Numbered from the stretch's first letter, positions 1 through 10,856 are shown. The stretch is 64,000 nt of DNA from Mycoplasma seminis (GCF_030718845.1 NZ_CP132191.1:992001-1056000), one strand, 5' to 3'. The notes: a model not told the origin generated them from the letters alone. Translations and numbers: made by a program.

Positions 1-2
1 TA

Positions 3-365
3 GATAGAAATAATGCTGTGTTCAAATGACCACACGGAGGAAGAAAATATTTATTTGGTGGAGGTGGTTGAGAAGATATATTTAACAATGATAGACACTA
101 TAAAACTTTACTTCCACAAATAGAAGAATTAGCTAATAAATATGAACTATCACCAGAACAAAAATATTCATTGAAAAGGATTATAACTGAATCTGTAGAA
201 ACTTTTTATTCATTTATTGATACATATCAAAAAGGCTTTTTACATACAGTTAGATTGGTAACTTTATCAAATTATTTACTAAATATTCAAAATAAAAGTC
301 ACCTTTGGTGACTATTTTTGTTCAAGCATTATAGGACTAGAATGTTGCTGCATAAATTCATGTAA
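3..365 (+). CDS. 3' end of an unknown gene, C-terminus altered by a 1-nt deletion
   Basis: The reading frame enters from the left edge and encodes about 95 native C-terminal residues, with a G-rich stretch (FGGGGWEDIF) followed by a helical tail (IEELANKYELSPEQ). I do not recognise the family. The original stop should follow ...LLNIQK. The second copy of this stretch, at 2297-2524, has five A before the T and gives CAA AAA TAA. The copy joined to the gene has four A (about 289-292), so translation runs about 25 residues further, through the terminator, to TAA at 363-365. The deletion lies in the direct repeat made by the neighbouring IS. Either a real mutation or a homopolymer sequencing error would explain it. 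Confidence 0.6.
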
Positions 366-425
366 ATCAATAATTTCTTTACTGATTACATCTAGTTTCA
401 ATGGTTCATAGTATTTAATCATACT
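199..425. repeat. Left direct repeat flanking IS1634-like copy 1 (227 bp)
   Basis: This stretch recurs at 2297-2524 with one homopolymer difference. It begins directly after the other end of the IS and ends at its first base, so it is a target duplication. It carries the end of the upstream gene, a terminator hairpin (298-319) and about 115 bp of the 3' end of the convergent gene. Long, variable direct repeats are a known trait of IS1634. Confidence 0.93.
298..319. terminator. Bidirectional terminator (first copy)
   Basis: The stem is GTCACC-TTT-GGTGAC followed by TATTTTT, with an A-run on the other side so that it also works leftward. It is duplicated with the IS flank at 2397-2418, where it serves the leftward membrane gene. 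Confidence 0.8.
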
Positions 426-482
426 CCTGAGTTTCGGAGTTTTAGTTCAAAAAATCTGTAAAAATTCAAATTAATTAAGATT

Positions 483-507
483 CATATATCTACGATATAT
501 GGATTTT
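483..507 (+). terminator. Hairpin with T-run inside the IS left end, upstream of the transposase promoter
   Basis: CATATATC-TAC-GATATATG is followed by GATTTTTAATTT. All three IS1634-like copies carry it (13187 and 34879 regions). It looks like a terminator that stops transcription arriving from outside before it reaches the transposase. Confidence 0.55.
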
Positions 508-539
508 TAATTTACTTCTAAAAAAGTCCTTTTATTTAC

Positions 540-573
540 TTGTATTACTTGTATAAAATGGTATAATATAGAC
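540..573 (+). promoter_or_regulatory. Transposase promoter, apparently leaderless
   Basis: TTGTAT (540-545), a 16-bp spacer and TATAAT (562-567) end six bases before the ATG at 574. Transcription would start at or next to the start codon, and there is no Shine-Dalgarno sequence. The arrangement is identical in the other two IS1634-like copies. Confidence 0.65.
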
Positions 574-2223
574 ATGAAAAATAAGTTTATAGTTATCAAA
601 CACAAAAGAAAAGATTACACATATATTTCTATTGCAACATCAAATGGTTATGGAAAAGGATATGGTAACCAAGTTGGTATTGGTAGATTAGAAAAATTAG
701 AAGAGCTATCATCAGATCCGATAAATGTAATAAAAAATGTTTGTGAAACATTATCAATTACTGAATTCAAAAGAAAAAATCAAGCAAAGTATTATGTTTG
801 CATTAAATTCTTCAAAACAGAAGTTTACAATGTAAACTATGGGATAAATATCCTTTATGATTTGATTAATAAATTTGAAATATTTGATGCACTCCCAAAA
901 ACAAGACATAAAGAGCTTAATAAAATTCTAAAATACACAATTGCAAGCAGAATAATTGATGCAAATAGTTATATTTCAATACATAAAAATAAGTATAAAT
1001 ATGAAGATGCTCCAAACACTAGCAAAGATAGTTATTATGCCTTATTAAATCTTATCTATGATAATAAAGAAAACTTATTAAAAAGAATTAACGAAAAAGT
1101 TATTAAAAATACATCAAGAAAAGTTGAACTAGTTTTCTATGATTTAACAACTATGTATTTTGAAAGTTTTTCACGTTTAGGTCTTAGACATAGTGGTTAT
1201 TCAAAAGATGGAAAATTTAAAGAAGACCAAGTTGTTGTCGGTATGGCTACAGATGAAAATGGTATTCCCATTCATATCGAAACCTTTAAAGGAAATACTG
1301 CAAATTCTAAAACTTTCATTCCTTTTGTATTAGAAATGAGCAAAATTTATGAAATAAAAAATGTAACAATAATTGCTGATAAAGGTATGTCTACATCAAG
1401 TAACATAAGATTTTTAGAACAAAAAGGGATAAATTACATAATTTCTTATCGTTTAAAATCGGGTGCAAAATCATTTAAAGATTTTGTTTTAGATGAAAGT
1501 AACTATGTAGGTAATGAAAACTTTAAACACAAAGAAGAAACAATTGTTTCTCTATACAATAAAAAACGTCCTAATGGAAAATTAAGACGTAGAATAGTTA
1601 CATTTAGCAAAAAAAGAGCTTTAAAAGATAAAGCTGATAGACAAAACTTAATTGATAATTTTAATAAATTGAAAAACAAAAATGGATTAGTTGAAACCGG
1701 TAAATTAACTGGTGGAAAGAAATACAAATTCTTCAAAAAAGTAGGTAAAGCTTTTTATGAATTAGACTATAAAAAGGTTCAAGAAGATAGTCAATTTGAC
1801 GGTTATTATATTTATGAAACTTCGAGAATGGATTTAACGTCTGAAGAAATTGTTGAAATTTATGCAAAACAATGACAAATTGAAGAAAACTTCAGAACAA
1901 TGAAATCATCATTACAAGTTAGACCTATGTATGTTTGAACAGATAAACATATTGAAGCACATATTTTATTATGTTTTATGTCTCTTGTTATCATGAAATT
2001 TTTACTTTACTCAGTTAACAAAACTCTAAAAGATACTGGTGTAATCGATAGATTTTCAAATGAAAGAGTTATAAAAGCAATTAAATCAGCTGAAAAAGTT
2101 GTAAAAGTTGTTGATGGTCAAATAAAAGAAGAAATTTATATACGAAATACTCAAAATTCAGATTATATTTCTGATTTCGAAACAATACAAACAATATTTT
2201 CAAAAATTGTACAAGTAATTTAG
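574..2223 (+). CDS. IS1634-like transposase, copy 1 (549 aa, with a short out-of-frame stretch)
   Basis: DDE transposase of the IS4 superfamily that cuts and joins the element's ends. Motifs: first Asp in VFYDLTTMYFES (about 190), second in IIADKGMS (about 269), and the YAKQWQIEENFRTMK block with the catalytic Glu (about 437), which has the IS4-type Y-x2-x-x3-E-x6-K spacing. TGA codons at 1873 and 1936 are Trp. Relative to the copy at 34970, an extra base near 764 and a missing A near 815 put about 17 codons out of frame (EFKRKNQAKYYV in place of DSKEKIKQSIMF). The frame is then restored, so the full length survives with an altered N-terminal segment. Ser-191 is replaced by Leu next to the first Asp. 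Activity is uncertain. Confidence 0.9.
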
Positions 2224-2228
2224 ACATA

Positions 2229-2270
2229 AAAAATACGAATAGCCCTATTTTTAAGGACTATTCGTTTTTT
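2229..2270 (+). terminator. Terminator at the 3' end of the IS1634-like transposase
   Basis: An inverted repeat (ACGAATAGCC and GGACTATTCGT, around the loop CTATTTTTAA) is flanked by an A-run and TTTTTT. It is repeated at 14940 and 36630 in the other copies. Confidence 0.8.
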
Positions 2271-2296
2271 AAACCTTTAAAACTCCAAAACTCAGG

Positions 2297-2524
2297 AAAC
2301 TTTTTATTCATTTATTGATACATATCAAAAAGGCTTTTTACATACAGTTAGATTGGTAACTTTATCAAATTATTTACTAAATATTCAAAAATAAAAGTCA
2401 CCTTTGGTGACTATTTTTGTTCAAGCATTATAGGACTAGAATGTTGCTGCATAAATTCATGTAAATCAATAATTTCTTTACTGATTACATCTAGTTTCAA
2501 TGGTTCATAGTATTTAATCATACT
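2297..2524. repeat. Right direct repeat flanking IS1634-like copy 1 (228 bp)
   Basis: Partner of 199-425. This copy keeps the probable original five-A run and the intact stop codons of both neighbouring genes, plus the terminator at 2397-2418. Confidence 0.93.
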
Positions 2525-3472
2525 GTGAATTATATTAGGGTTATTTAAAAAGTTTAGATTCTTAAATATTAATAACAAATATTTTCTTGAAATGGATTTC
2601 TTTGAAATTAATTTTTGATAGTATTCAACTGTTCCCAATGAATTTTCCATTGTGTGTTGTAAATATTCGAAACTGTTTTTATCCATGTGGTAGGCTAAAA
2701 AGTTATTAAAAGCGATTTTAAATTTCTTTTTAACAATTGTTTGAGTTGATCCAAAGAATAACAATATGATAAATAACACTAAATAAATTGCTTCTTTAAC
2801 ACCAAAATGAACATCATTAAAATGAACACCAATAGCAACTAATAAGTCTAGAAATAAGTATAATAAAGCACAATAGAATGCTGTTCTCATAAAGATATTT
2901 AAAGCTTTTTTAGCATAGTTTTTATAAATAGATAATTGTGCTGTTTGCAGAATTTCTTTTAATCTTTCAAGTAATTCTTCAGTATAGTTTAAATCAAAAC
3001 TATTAGCATATTGCATTAAATCTATTTGTGGTAAGTATACTTTTCGATCATTAATAATTTCATACAACATTTCTTTTAAAGTTTCATCTTGAATTAAAGG
3101 CATTACTTTTTTAAGATTAATTAAAAGATGAATTTTTGAAAAATTAAAGCAAACTTTAAAAATGAAGTATCCATTAAATAATAATGTATTGAAAATAACT
3201 GAAGCAATAAATAGGTATAGATATGTAATATCGTTTAATTTAGAATTACCTGCTAGATGAATAATTGGAACAATAGGTAATAAAATAAGAAATAATAGAA
3301 TTATAAAAAGTAGATACTTTAAAAATCCGTTAGCTAGGTTGATTAATGAAAACTTCAGTTTATTTTGATGAAAAATAAGATTAATGTTTTCGATTTGTTC
3401 CTTTAGGATTTTTTCAGATATCTGACTTTTTTTAAATAATTTATTAAGTTTAATACTTTGTTTAAGTAACAT
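2411..3472 (-). CDS. Multi-pass membrane protein, unknown function
   Basis: 353 aa. I chose the start at 3472 (MLLKQSIKLNKL), one base after the nfo stop at 3474, because the upstream in-frame Met at 3523 would overlap nfo. It has two hydrophobic blocks, an N-terminal one (FLKYLLFIILLFLILLPIV and VIFNTLLFNGYFIFKVCF) and a central one (FYCALLYLFLDLLVAIG and YLVLFIILLFFGST). This gives about four membrane spans with Lys-rich cytoplasmic helices at both ends and between them. No recognisable enzyme motif is visible. It is the last gene of the leftward run K+ channel-nfo-this gene and ends in the shared terminator duplicated by the IS. Confidence 0.75.
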   Translation of the reverse strand: MLLKQSIKLNKLFKKSQISEKILKEQIENINLIFHQNKLKFSLINLANGFLKYLLFIILLFLILLPIVPIIHLAGNSKLNDITYLYLFIASVIFNTLLFNGYFIFKVCFNFSKIHLLINLKKVMPLIQDETLKEMLYEIINDRKVYLPQIDLMQYANSFDLNYTEELLERLKEILQTAQLSIYKNYAKKALNIFMRTAFYCALLYLFLDLLVAIGVHFNDVHFGVKEAIYLVLFIILLFFGSTQTIVKKKFKIAFNNFLAYHMDKNSFEYLQHTMENSLGTVEYYQKLISKKSISRKYLLLIFKNLNFLNNPNIIHSMIKYYEPLKLDVISKEIIDLHEFMQQHSSPIMLEQK

Positions 3473-3473
3473 A

Positions 3474-4304
3474 TTAAGCCTTATTAAGTAACATTGCAAT
3501 TTCTTCTTTGTAAATTGGTCCACTTTCAGGTACAGGTGTTTCTAAAATAATTGGAATGTTTTCAAAATCAGGATCAAAAACAAAGTTTTGCAATGTTTTA
3601 AGCCCAATTGTTCCTTGTCCAATGTTTGCATGACGATCTTTATGTGAAGCTACTTCATTTTTTGAATCATTTAAGTGGATAACTTTAATTCTTCTTAAAA
3701 GATCTCATTTTTTAAGCTCTTCTTTAAATTCTCCGTATTCTTGAATATCATATCCAGCATCTCAAACGTGACATGTATCAAGGCAAATTTGTACTCTATC
3801 TGAGTCAACTCATTGTAAAACATGCGCAAGTTGTTCAAAGTTAGTTCCTACTTCTGAACCTTTTCCAGACATAGTTTCAAGGCAAATAACAACATTTTCA
3901 GTTCTATCAATAATTTCTTTTAAAGTATCTACTAAAGTATCAAGCGCTTCTTCAATTGGATGTCCAACAGCAGCTCCTGGATGAAGCACTAAGTATTTGA
4001 ATCCTGCATAATTCATTCTTTGAATTTCTTGTACTAAAAAGTCTACAGCAAAAGCAGCTTTATCCGGATTAGATGGATTAACAATGTATGGAGCATGCAC
4101 TACGATGTTTTCTTTTGCAATAATATTTGCATATTTAGCTTCATATTTAGCTAAATTATATTTTTCAGGATCGACTCTTCTGACATTTTGAGGCGCTCCT
4201 AAATAAATCATCATAGTATTTGCATTTTCATAGATAGCTTCTTGACAAGAACCTACTAAATAATCCGGTGCTTTAAATGGTACGTGTGAACCTAATAAGA
4301 TCAT
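3474..4304 (-). CDS. nfo: Endonuclease IV (AP endonuclease)
   Basis: 276 aa. It cuts abasic sites in DNA during base excision repair, using a three-metal zinc centre. The family motifs appear in order: GSHVPF at the N-terminus, [48 protein letters not shown] and ILETP near the end. These contain the His, Asp and Glu zinc ligands. TGA codons are Trp (for example in CHVWDAGYD). The start at 4304 has AAGGAG 8 bases upstream. The next gene starts one base after its stop, and the K+ channel gene ends two bases before its start, so the three are probably co-transcribed. Confidence 0.95.
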
Positions 4305-4306
4305 AT

Positions 4307-5578
4307 TTACTCCTTCTTTTGAGGTTTATTATTATCAGTTTTTGAATTTGATTTATTTTTTTCTAAACGAGATGGATTTATAATTACATCTTTTAATTCA
4401 GATTTAATTTCATCAGCCGTTTCTTTGATTTTGTTGTGTGAATTATTTTTAAAATGTTTTTGCATTTCATTAAGGAATGACCCAGCAATAAGCCCTGAAG
4501 GGATTGCTATAATAGCAATAGATACTAATGAAATGAATGTAACAATACCTTTAGACATTGGTGAGTGAGGAACATAATCTCCGTATCCTATAGTTGTTAA
4601 AGTAATTGTTGTAAAGTAAATTGCATGTCATACACTTACAGGATATCCGTTTCCTAAAGCATTAAATGCTGAAACGAAGCTTACTACATCTGATGCAAGA
4701 TTTGGACCTAATTTGTTTGTAGCAATATTTAAACTGAAATTCTGATTGGTTAAATAATTATAAATAACAGAAGCATTATGTTCTACAGTTCCTTTTGGAT
4801 CATATCCTCAGACTAGCAATTGCTTTGTGAATCCATTTTCGGTTGATAATAAAGTATGATATTGCTCACCATTAGTTTGTATTTGTTCTTGAATAAACTG
4901 AATTTGGTTTTGTCTTAAAAATACTGATTCAGAGTTTCAAATAATAAGAGCAAACAATACAATAAGAATAATGATTAAAATAAATACATATGTAAGTACT
5001 CTTCTTTGTTGCACAAATACTTCAGAAATAATTTGGAAAGGTGCAAATAATGTAAGAATTAAGAAGAAACGGACTATCTTAAATATTGTTAAAGATTTAA
5101 TTGCATCAAAGAATTTTGCCGCTGCACTTTGGTCAAATTGATTTGCTTGTGATTCAGGCATTAAGTATGCTATTGCATTAAATGATGCTAGCATACAAAG
5201 CAGAATTACTATACCTGTAAATGAAAAGACAAATTTTATGCAAGCCCTTCACATAGGCAATTTCAGTTCTGGATAGTGTATTTTATAAGTAAACATATGA
5301 GTGAAATAATCAATAATGAATACAAAAAATGTCATAATTTGTACCACTACTAAAAACTTATTTCAACTATGTGTGGATTCTTCTGGTATTTCAATAAGGG
5401 TTAAAAAAGATACAAAACATGAAAATGAAATTAAAATTGCATAAATGTAAGTGAATAATTTAATTTTATGTTTTTCTTTTGATAACCCCTCAGGTATTAA
5501 AGGGTTAGATCAAGCGATTAATGAAATAATCTTTAATCACTTGCTTTCAGTTGCTTTAGACATAAATTTTACTTTCAT
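4307..5578 (-). CDS. Voltage-gated-like potassium channel subunit
   Basis: 423 aa from ATG 5578 (or 418 from ATG 5563). Several hydrophobic spans lead to a pore loop with the K+ selectivity filter TTIGYGD (about 328-334), preceded by AIYFTTITL. A last membrane span (VTFISLVSIAIIAIPSGLIAG) and a charged tail of about 55 residues (EIKSELKDVIINPSRLEKN) follow. This is the 6-TM plus P-loop layout of bacterial Kv-like channels. S4-type regular Arg spacing is not obvious, so gating mode is unknown. No clear Shine-Dalgarno precedes either start. It is the first gene of the leftward run with nfo. Confidence 0.88.
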
Positions 5579-5604
5579 ACTTATATTTTATATAAGTATA
5601 GGAA

Positions 5605-5636
5605 AAATCAAAAAGAAAAACACATCCATGATGTGC
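5605..5636 (-). terminator. Terminator of pepC
   Basis: Leftward, CACATC-ATG-GATGTG is followed by TTTTTCTTTTT. It lies just after the pepC stop at 5637. Confidence 0.8.
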
Positions 5637-6953
5637 TTAAGCAAGTGGTTCTCAAAGTTCAAGATATACTTTTGGATTATCTTCTTTTAATAATGCTGCA
5701 TCAACATATTTTTTATCCACAATTACAGAGAAATTATATTCATCAAATCATGAATCAGACATTGAGTAAACCCCTTTGTTCCCTGATTTATCACCTCAAG
5801 AGTTTTCCACTTTTCATGCTACAGGTTTACCTTCAGCAGTTTTAACTCCAACAAAAGCCATAGCGTGATTTAATGAAGAGTTAAATAGGTCAATTCTTGT
5901 AGATTTATCAAATTCATTTACTGGTGCGAATAATTCATCAAATAAGTATAATTCAGGATCTAACACACCTGATTTATTATCTTTAAATGGATCAATATCA
6001 CATCCAAATCATACTGGAACATTATCTTTTAATGAAGCAATAACAGCTGATTTAATTACATCAAGTGAAGCATTAATCATTGATACTTCGCTGTCTTGAT
6101 AAATTGAATTTTGGTATTTTAAAATGTATTTTGTTCCTTGTGAATAAATTCCTCTAGGATCGTGAATTAAATCAACTTTATTATCAAAATCACTTCCCAC
6201 AAATTTATCAAAGAATTCTTTAGGTGTTACATTAGCAACTTTTTGATATTTGTCATCTTTATCTTTGTATTCATAAGTAAATACTTTAGGGGGACGCCCT
6301 AAACATTTAGACACAATATCATAAACTTCGTATAAAACTTCTTCACGGTATTGGTGTAATGCTTGTAAACTTTTACCTTCAGCGTGCATTTTTCTAAGGT
6401 TAGCAAAAGCTTGTTTTAATCTAACATCAATTTGTTCATTCATGTCAGCTGTATTTCCTGAGTGGAATGTTTCAGGCATAATGCTTTTTGGAACTGCTCC
6501 ATATTTTCTAAGTAATGATGCAAATCATTCTCAGTATCCACCATCTGTAGCTACTGAACCATGAACTAAGTGATAAATTAATCTATCATCTTGTGCTTTA
6601 TCAACGTTTTCAATTGCTAAATTTAAAAATGTATTAGCTTTTTCGAGCTTATCATAGAATGCAAAGTAATTTTGTGAAAATTCAAATGTTTTAACATTTA
6701 AGTTTTTCATTGCAGCTACTCTAGCCATATTAAGTGAAGCAAAAATTCAGCATCTACCACTAGAATTTTGAGATGTAATATCTCCAAGTGTAGTTTCGAT
6801 ATCAAATACGAAATCATGTTTAATTAAAACTTCATGATTAATGCAAGTGTTTTTGATACCGTTTTTAATAACAGCATTTTCAATTAATTTGTTATTTGAT
6901 TCATGTTCATATTTTTGGGCAAATTTATTTAATGTTTCAAATTTTAATTCCAT
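5637..6953 (-). CDS. pepC: Aminopeptidase C (C1B papain-like peptidase)
   Basis: 438 aa, normal for PepC/bleomycin hydrolase. This cytoplasmic cysteine peptidase removes N-terminal residues from imported peptides. The catalytic Cys is at 68 in NSSGRCWIFASLN, the His in SSLNHAMAFVGV and the Asn in VENSWGD. The Trp after the catalytic Cys is a TGA, as are others (YWEWFASL, VWFGCD). The C-terminus is ...LELWEPLA; the family uses its C-terminal residues to limit the enzyme to aminopeptidase action. AAGGAG lies ahead of ATG 6953. A TATAAT-like box on the minus strand near 7044-7051 is a likely promoter. Confidence 0.95.
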
Positions 6954-7131
6954 TTTGTCTCCTTAATTATTAAATTTATTTTTATGTTTTATTTAAAATG
7001 ATTCATAAAAATTTGTAGTTGTTTAAGTTAATACTTAAATTAGTACTATTATAAACTAATTACATTTTTATAGCTCGTAAAATTGGTTAAATAAAAACAA
7101 AATACAATAAATGCACTTTGCTTTTGAAATT

Positions 7132-9261
7132 TTAAGCCACTTTAGATTCAAGCAGTTGATAAAATTCAACTTCAGAAATGACTTTTACACCTAAATCTTG
7201 GGCTTTTTGAGTTTTGCTTGCTCCAACATTATCCCCAGCAAGTAAATAATTAGTTTTCTTATTTACGCTTTTTTGTGCAATTCCACCATTTTGTTCAATA
7301 AGTTTTCACATATCATCTCTAGGAATTGATAATGTTCCAGTTACAACGAAATTAAGCCCTTCCAGTAAGTTTGTTTTAACGCTTTCATCTTTGATATAAG
7401 TTAATTTAGAATCAAGTTTAATTAATTCATTTCTATTTTCTTCTTTAGAAATAAATTCACGAAGAGATTCCACGATTTCAGGTCCTATAGTATTGATTAA
7501 AAGTAAATTTTCTAGTGGATAAGAAATTAGTTCCTCTAAATTAGAAATATTATTTGCAATTAATTTCGCAACTTCTAAGCCTATGTTCTTGATTCCGAGA
7601 CCAAAAATAACTCTGTAGAGTTCTACATTAGAACTTTTAATCAAACTATCTCTAAGGTTATTCATTCTAAGCTCTTTGAAATTAGTAACTTGAGACATTA
7701 TTTCTTCTCTATGTAAATCCAAATCAAAAATTGACGCGAAATCACTTACAAATCCTTTTAAATAAAGTTCTTCAACAAGTTTTTCACCTAGCGAAATAAT
7801 ATTTAAAGCATTTCTAGAAACAAAGTGAATTAATTTCTTAATTTTCTTAGATTCACAATCATCATTTTCGCAAAATTGATCCACAATTCCTTCGAGTTCT
7901 ACTAATTGTGAACCACATTCTGGACAAGTTAAAACTTTTGGAAATACTCCAGCAACTAATTTTTCTTTTAAATCAATAATTTTAGGAATAATTTCACCTG
8001 ATTTTATTACTACAACCCTATCTCCTAGGTTTAAAGATAAATTTGTAATAAAGTCATAATTGTGTAATGTTGCTCTTTGAACTTTAGTTTGGTTTAATTC
8101 TACGGCTTGATCAAATTCAGCAACATAAGTAATTTTTCCAGTTCTTCCAACTGTAGTAATTATTTTTGAAACTATAGGATAGGCTTCTTCAGTTTTATAC
8201 TTATAAGCAATTGCATAACGAGGGAATTTTGCTGTTTTTCCAAGCTTATCTCAGTATTCAAGTTCATTAAGTTTAATAACGAAACCATCACAGTCATATT
8301 GGAAGGAATCTTTTAAACTTTCAAATTCACTAATTCTACTTGTAATAGCATCTAAATCTTTTTCTACATAAGAAACATCATGGGTTGGAAGTCCTAACTC
8401 TTTAATGAAACTTAACACTTTATTTTGATGATAAATGTTGTGATCCAGTGGATTAACAATGTCGTACATAATAACTTGCAATTCACGTTCAAGCAATAAT
8501 TTAGAATTCTTTTGTCTTAATGTACCTGCAGCCATATTTCTAGTATTAGCAAATTGCACTAATTTAGGTTCAACAGGGTGAGTTGCTTTTTTACCGCTAG
8601 TTATTTTAGCTTGATATTCTGGAAGTTTAATATTAATATATTCATCAGCTTTTGTTTCATATTCTTCATTTAATTTTGCATTTGTTTCAAGCAAAGTTTG
8701 TTTTGAAACATAAATTTCACCTCTGATTTCAATATCTTTTTGGTAAGGTATGCTTTTAGCTATTCCTTTAATCAAAATAGCATTCTTAGTAACATCTTCT
8801 CCTTCTTTTCCATCCCCTCTAGTTACAGCACGAATTAATTTACCTTGCTTATAAATTAATGAAATTGATAAACCATCAATTTTAGGTTCAAGATTAAAAT
8901 CAGTATCATAACTAGGAAGTTCCGATTTAATATCAGAGACAAATTTTGCAATTTCTTCAAAACTATAAGCTTTCGCTAAAGATAACATTGGTTTTTGGTG
9001 TCTGTATTTAGGAAAATCAATCCGTGGTACTCCTCCTATTTTTTTAGTTGGAGAATCAGGTTGAATTAAATCTTTATACTTAATTTCTAACTCTTCAAGT
9101 TCTCTAAGTAATTGATCATAAATATAGTCTTCAACTTGAGGATTATCCAAATTATAGTAAGCATTATTTAGTTCATTTAAATAATTAGTTAAGTATATTA
9201 TTCTAGCTTTAGCTTGCTCTTTGCTTGAGATTTTTTCATTATTTTGTGTGTTTTGTTTCAT
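7132..9261 (-). CDS. ligA: NAD-dependent DNA ligase
   Basis: 709 aa. It seals nicks in replication and repair, with NAD as AMP donor. Order of domains: N-terminal Ia (LNNAYYNLDNPQVEDYIYD), the adenylation domain with active-site Lys-127 in EPKIDGLS and the motif TRGDGKEGEDVT, an OB fold (VGRTGKITYVAEF), a four-Cys zinc finger (CPECG...CENDDC), HhH repeats (FGLGIKNIGLEVAKLI, LLINTIGPEIVESL) and a C-terminal BRCT (LNFVVTGTLSIPRDDMW). It is slightly longer than the usual ~670 aa because of an insert around 205-235. No Shine-Dalgarno precedes ATG 9261; a TATAAT lies about 9 bases upstream, so the mRNA may have almost no leader. Confidence 0.96.
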
Positions 9262-9393
9262 AGTAAATTAATTATATATTGTTTTAATTTTGCTTAAAGT
9301 TTATATTTAAGCAAATAAGGTGCTTAATTGCTAAATTTTGTGAAAGCTTTTTGCTGCATTAAGATATAATTAAACTATTAGAAATGAGGAAAA

Positions 9394-10539
9394 ATGAAAT
9401 TTGAAACTAAAGAAATTAAGCTATCACATGATGAATGAATTAAAGCTCAAAGTGATGCATTACAATTCTTAGAAAGAAATAAACAACAAGATCAAAAAAT
9501 TAATCAAGCATTAATTTTACAAACTGCTGCTGATCAAGTTGTTGCGGTATATAGAAATACTGAAATGCAACAACAAAATGCACAACACAAAGATAAAATT
9601 TACTTCCTTCCAATTGTGAGTGATTTAAAATTCACAATTGATGAAATTAGTTTTAATTTTAAAACATATTATGAAGATAATTTAGAAGCATATAGTGTTG
9701 AAATTAAACCAAATGCAGAATTTAAATTACCAAGTGATTTTGCAGATAGAGTTAAAGTGTTTACTGAACAATTTATGAGCAATTATAAGTTTAGAATTCC
9801 ATCTTCACAAGAAACAATTAATAGTGGGGATAATGTTGAATTTAATATTAAAGTAGTTGGAATGAATGAAGAAGCACAAAAATTTGTTGCTGTAGCAAGC
9901 CTTGAAGGAGCAAATCCAGTCGAAAAAGCTCTTGTAGGTATGAAAGTGAATGAAACTAAACAATTTAATGAAATGGGTAATACTTTTGAAATTACTCCAC
10001 TTGTAATTTACCATTATCAAGAAATGCCTATTACAGAATTAAATGTACATTTACTTAATATTGCAAATATTAAAACTTTAGAGGATGTTAAAAACCATAT
10101 TCATGAAGTTACTTTAGAACAAACTGTAAATGATGAAGCTTTTTCTTATGGAGATAAAATTGTTACACAAATTTTAGAAAACAATAAAGGTATTTTTAAA
10201 ATCCCAGAAGATTTAGTAGAAAATGATTTAAAAGAATTTGCTTTTTCAGATGAATTTAAAGGAGATAAATACGAAGTTGTAAAATCTACAATTGAAAATT
10301 ACTTCTGAACAATTCTTATTATGAAACATTTTGACTTTACAATTTCTCAAGAAGATGTCAATAATGAATTTGAAAAACTTGTTAGAATTGTTGGACAAGC
10401 TGAAGCACAAAGAATCGGTGCGCAAAGATTATCAAACATTTTCTTATTTAAAAAGATCGCTGTAGTATACCTTGAAAAGTATCAAAATGATGATTTTAAA
10501 AAATATGAAAAATATTTAAAAAATTATTTGTCTAAATAA
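9394..10539 (+). CDS. tig: Trigger factor-like chaperone
   Basis: 381 aa. The product resembles trigger factor, which binds the ribosome exit tunnel and shields nascent chains. The N-terminal part looks like the ribosome-binding domain. The middle (about 140-210) resembles an FKBP-type PPIase core: SGDNVEFNIKVVG, then NPVEKALVGMKVNETKQF. The rest is a helical arm (DKIVTQILENNKGIFKIPEDLVENDL). It is shorter than most trigger factors (about 430-480 aa), and the PPIase part is diverged. TGA at 9436 and 10306 are Trp. GAGGAAAA precedes the ATG, and a TATAAT lies at about 9364. It is followed directly by the 5S rRNA gene. Confidence 0.75.
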
Positions 10540-10547
10540 AAATTGGT

Positions 10548-10560
10548 GTTATAATATTTC
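10548..10560 (+). promoter_or_regulatory. 5S rRNA promoter
   Basis: TATAAT at 10550-10555, seven bases before the likely 5S start. The surrounding GTGTTATAATAT-TCCAGTG is shared with the candidate ncRNA promoter at 52864-52882. Confidence 0.6.
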
Positions 10561-10662
10561 CAGTGGTTATAGCAGAGGGGATCACCTGATACCATTCCGA
10601 ACTCAGTAGTTAAGCCCTCTAGTGCCGACGATAGCAGAGATGTGAAAATAGGGAACCGCTGT
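10560..10662 (+). rRNA. rrf: 5S ribosomal RNA
   Basis: About 102 nt. The terminal helix pairs CAGTGGTT (10561-10568) with AACCGCTG at the 3' end. Typical 5S blocks are present: GAGGGGATCACCTGATACC, CCGAACTCAGTAGTTAAG and GCCGACGATAG. It is followed immediately by T7. No 16S or 23S gene is nearby; detached 5S genes are common in this group of mycoplasmas. Confidence 0.95.
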
Positions 10663-10678
10663 TTTTTTATACTTTTTT

Positions 10679-10707
10679 TAGTCAGCTGTGCTGGCTTTTT
10701 GTTTTTT
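10679..10707 (+). terminator. Second terminator after 5S
   Basis: AGTCAG-CTGTG-CTGGCT is followed by TTTTGTTTTTTT, just after the T-run that ends the 5S gene itself. Confidence 0.65.
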
Positions 10708-10856
10708 TAGTAACATAGTTATCCACAAGATATTTATTACTAATTTATATTAGCAATAAACAATTAGTTTTAGTCTTTGCTTATAGTTGTATATATCATT
10801 TTCTAAAAGACTTCCATAAAATGGTTTTTTATATTAAAAAAGAATATGATTATATT

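Larger units (their letters stand above)
426..2296 (+). mobile_element. IS1634-like insertion sequence, copy 1 (1871 bp)
   Basis: The ends are inverted repeats of 19 bp (CCTGAGTTTCGGAGTTTTA); the right end of this copy has one substitution (ctccAaaa for ctccGaaa). The element carries a single transposase gene, a hairpin with T-run near its left end (483-501) and a terminator after the transposase (about 2229-2270). Length, single ORF and long target duplication match the IS1634 group of the IS4 superfamily. Two more copies of exactly the same length lie at 13131 and 34822. Confidence 0.95.

Noticed and set aside
1503-1736. Open frames on the strand opposite to the IS transposases and other real genes
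   Set aside because: They lie wholly inside coding sequence of recognised families, repeat with every IS copy and have no ribosome-binding site; they are antisense shadows.
199-2524. Tandem duplication of part of a gene unrelated to the IS
   Set aside because: The repeat ends coincide exactly with both ends of the IS, and two other copies show the same pattern with other lengths, so it is the target duplication.
10560-10662. An rRNA operon
   Set aside because: Only 5S is present; no 16S or 23S sequence lies within reach.
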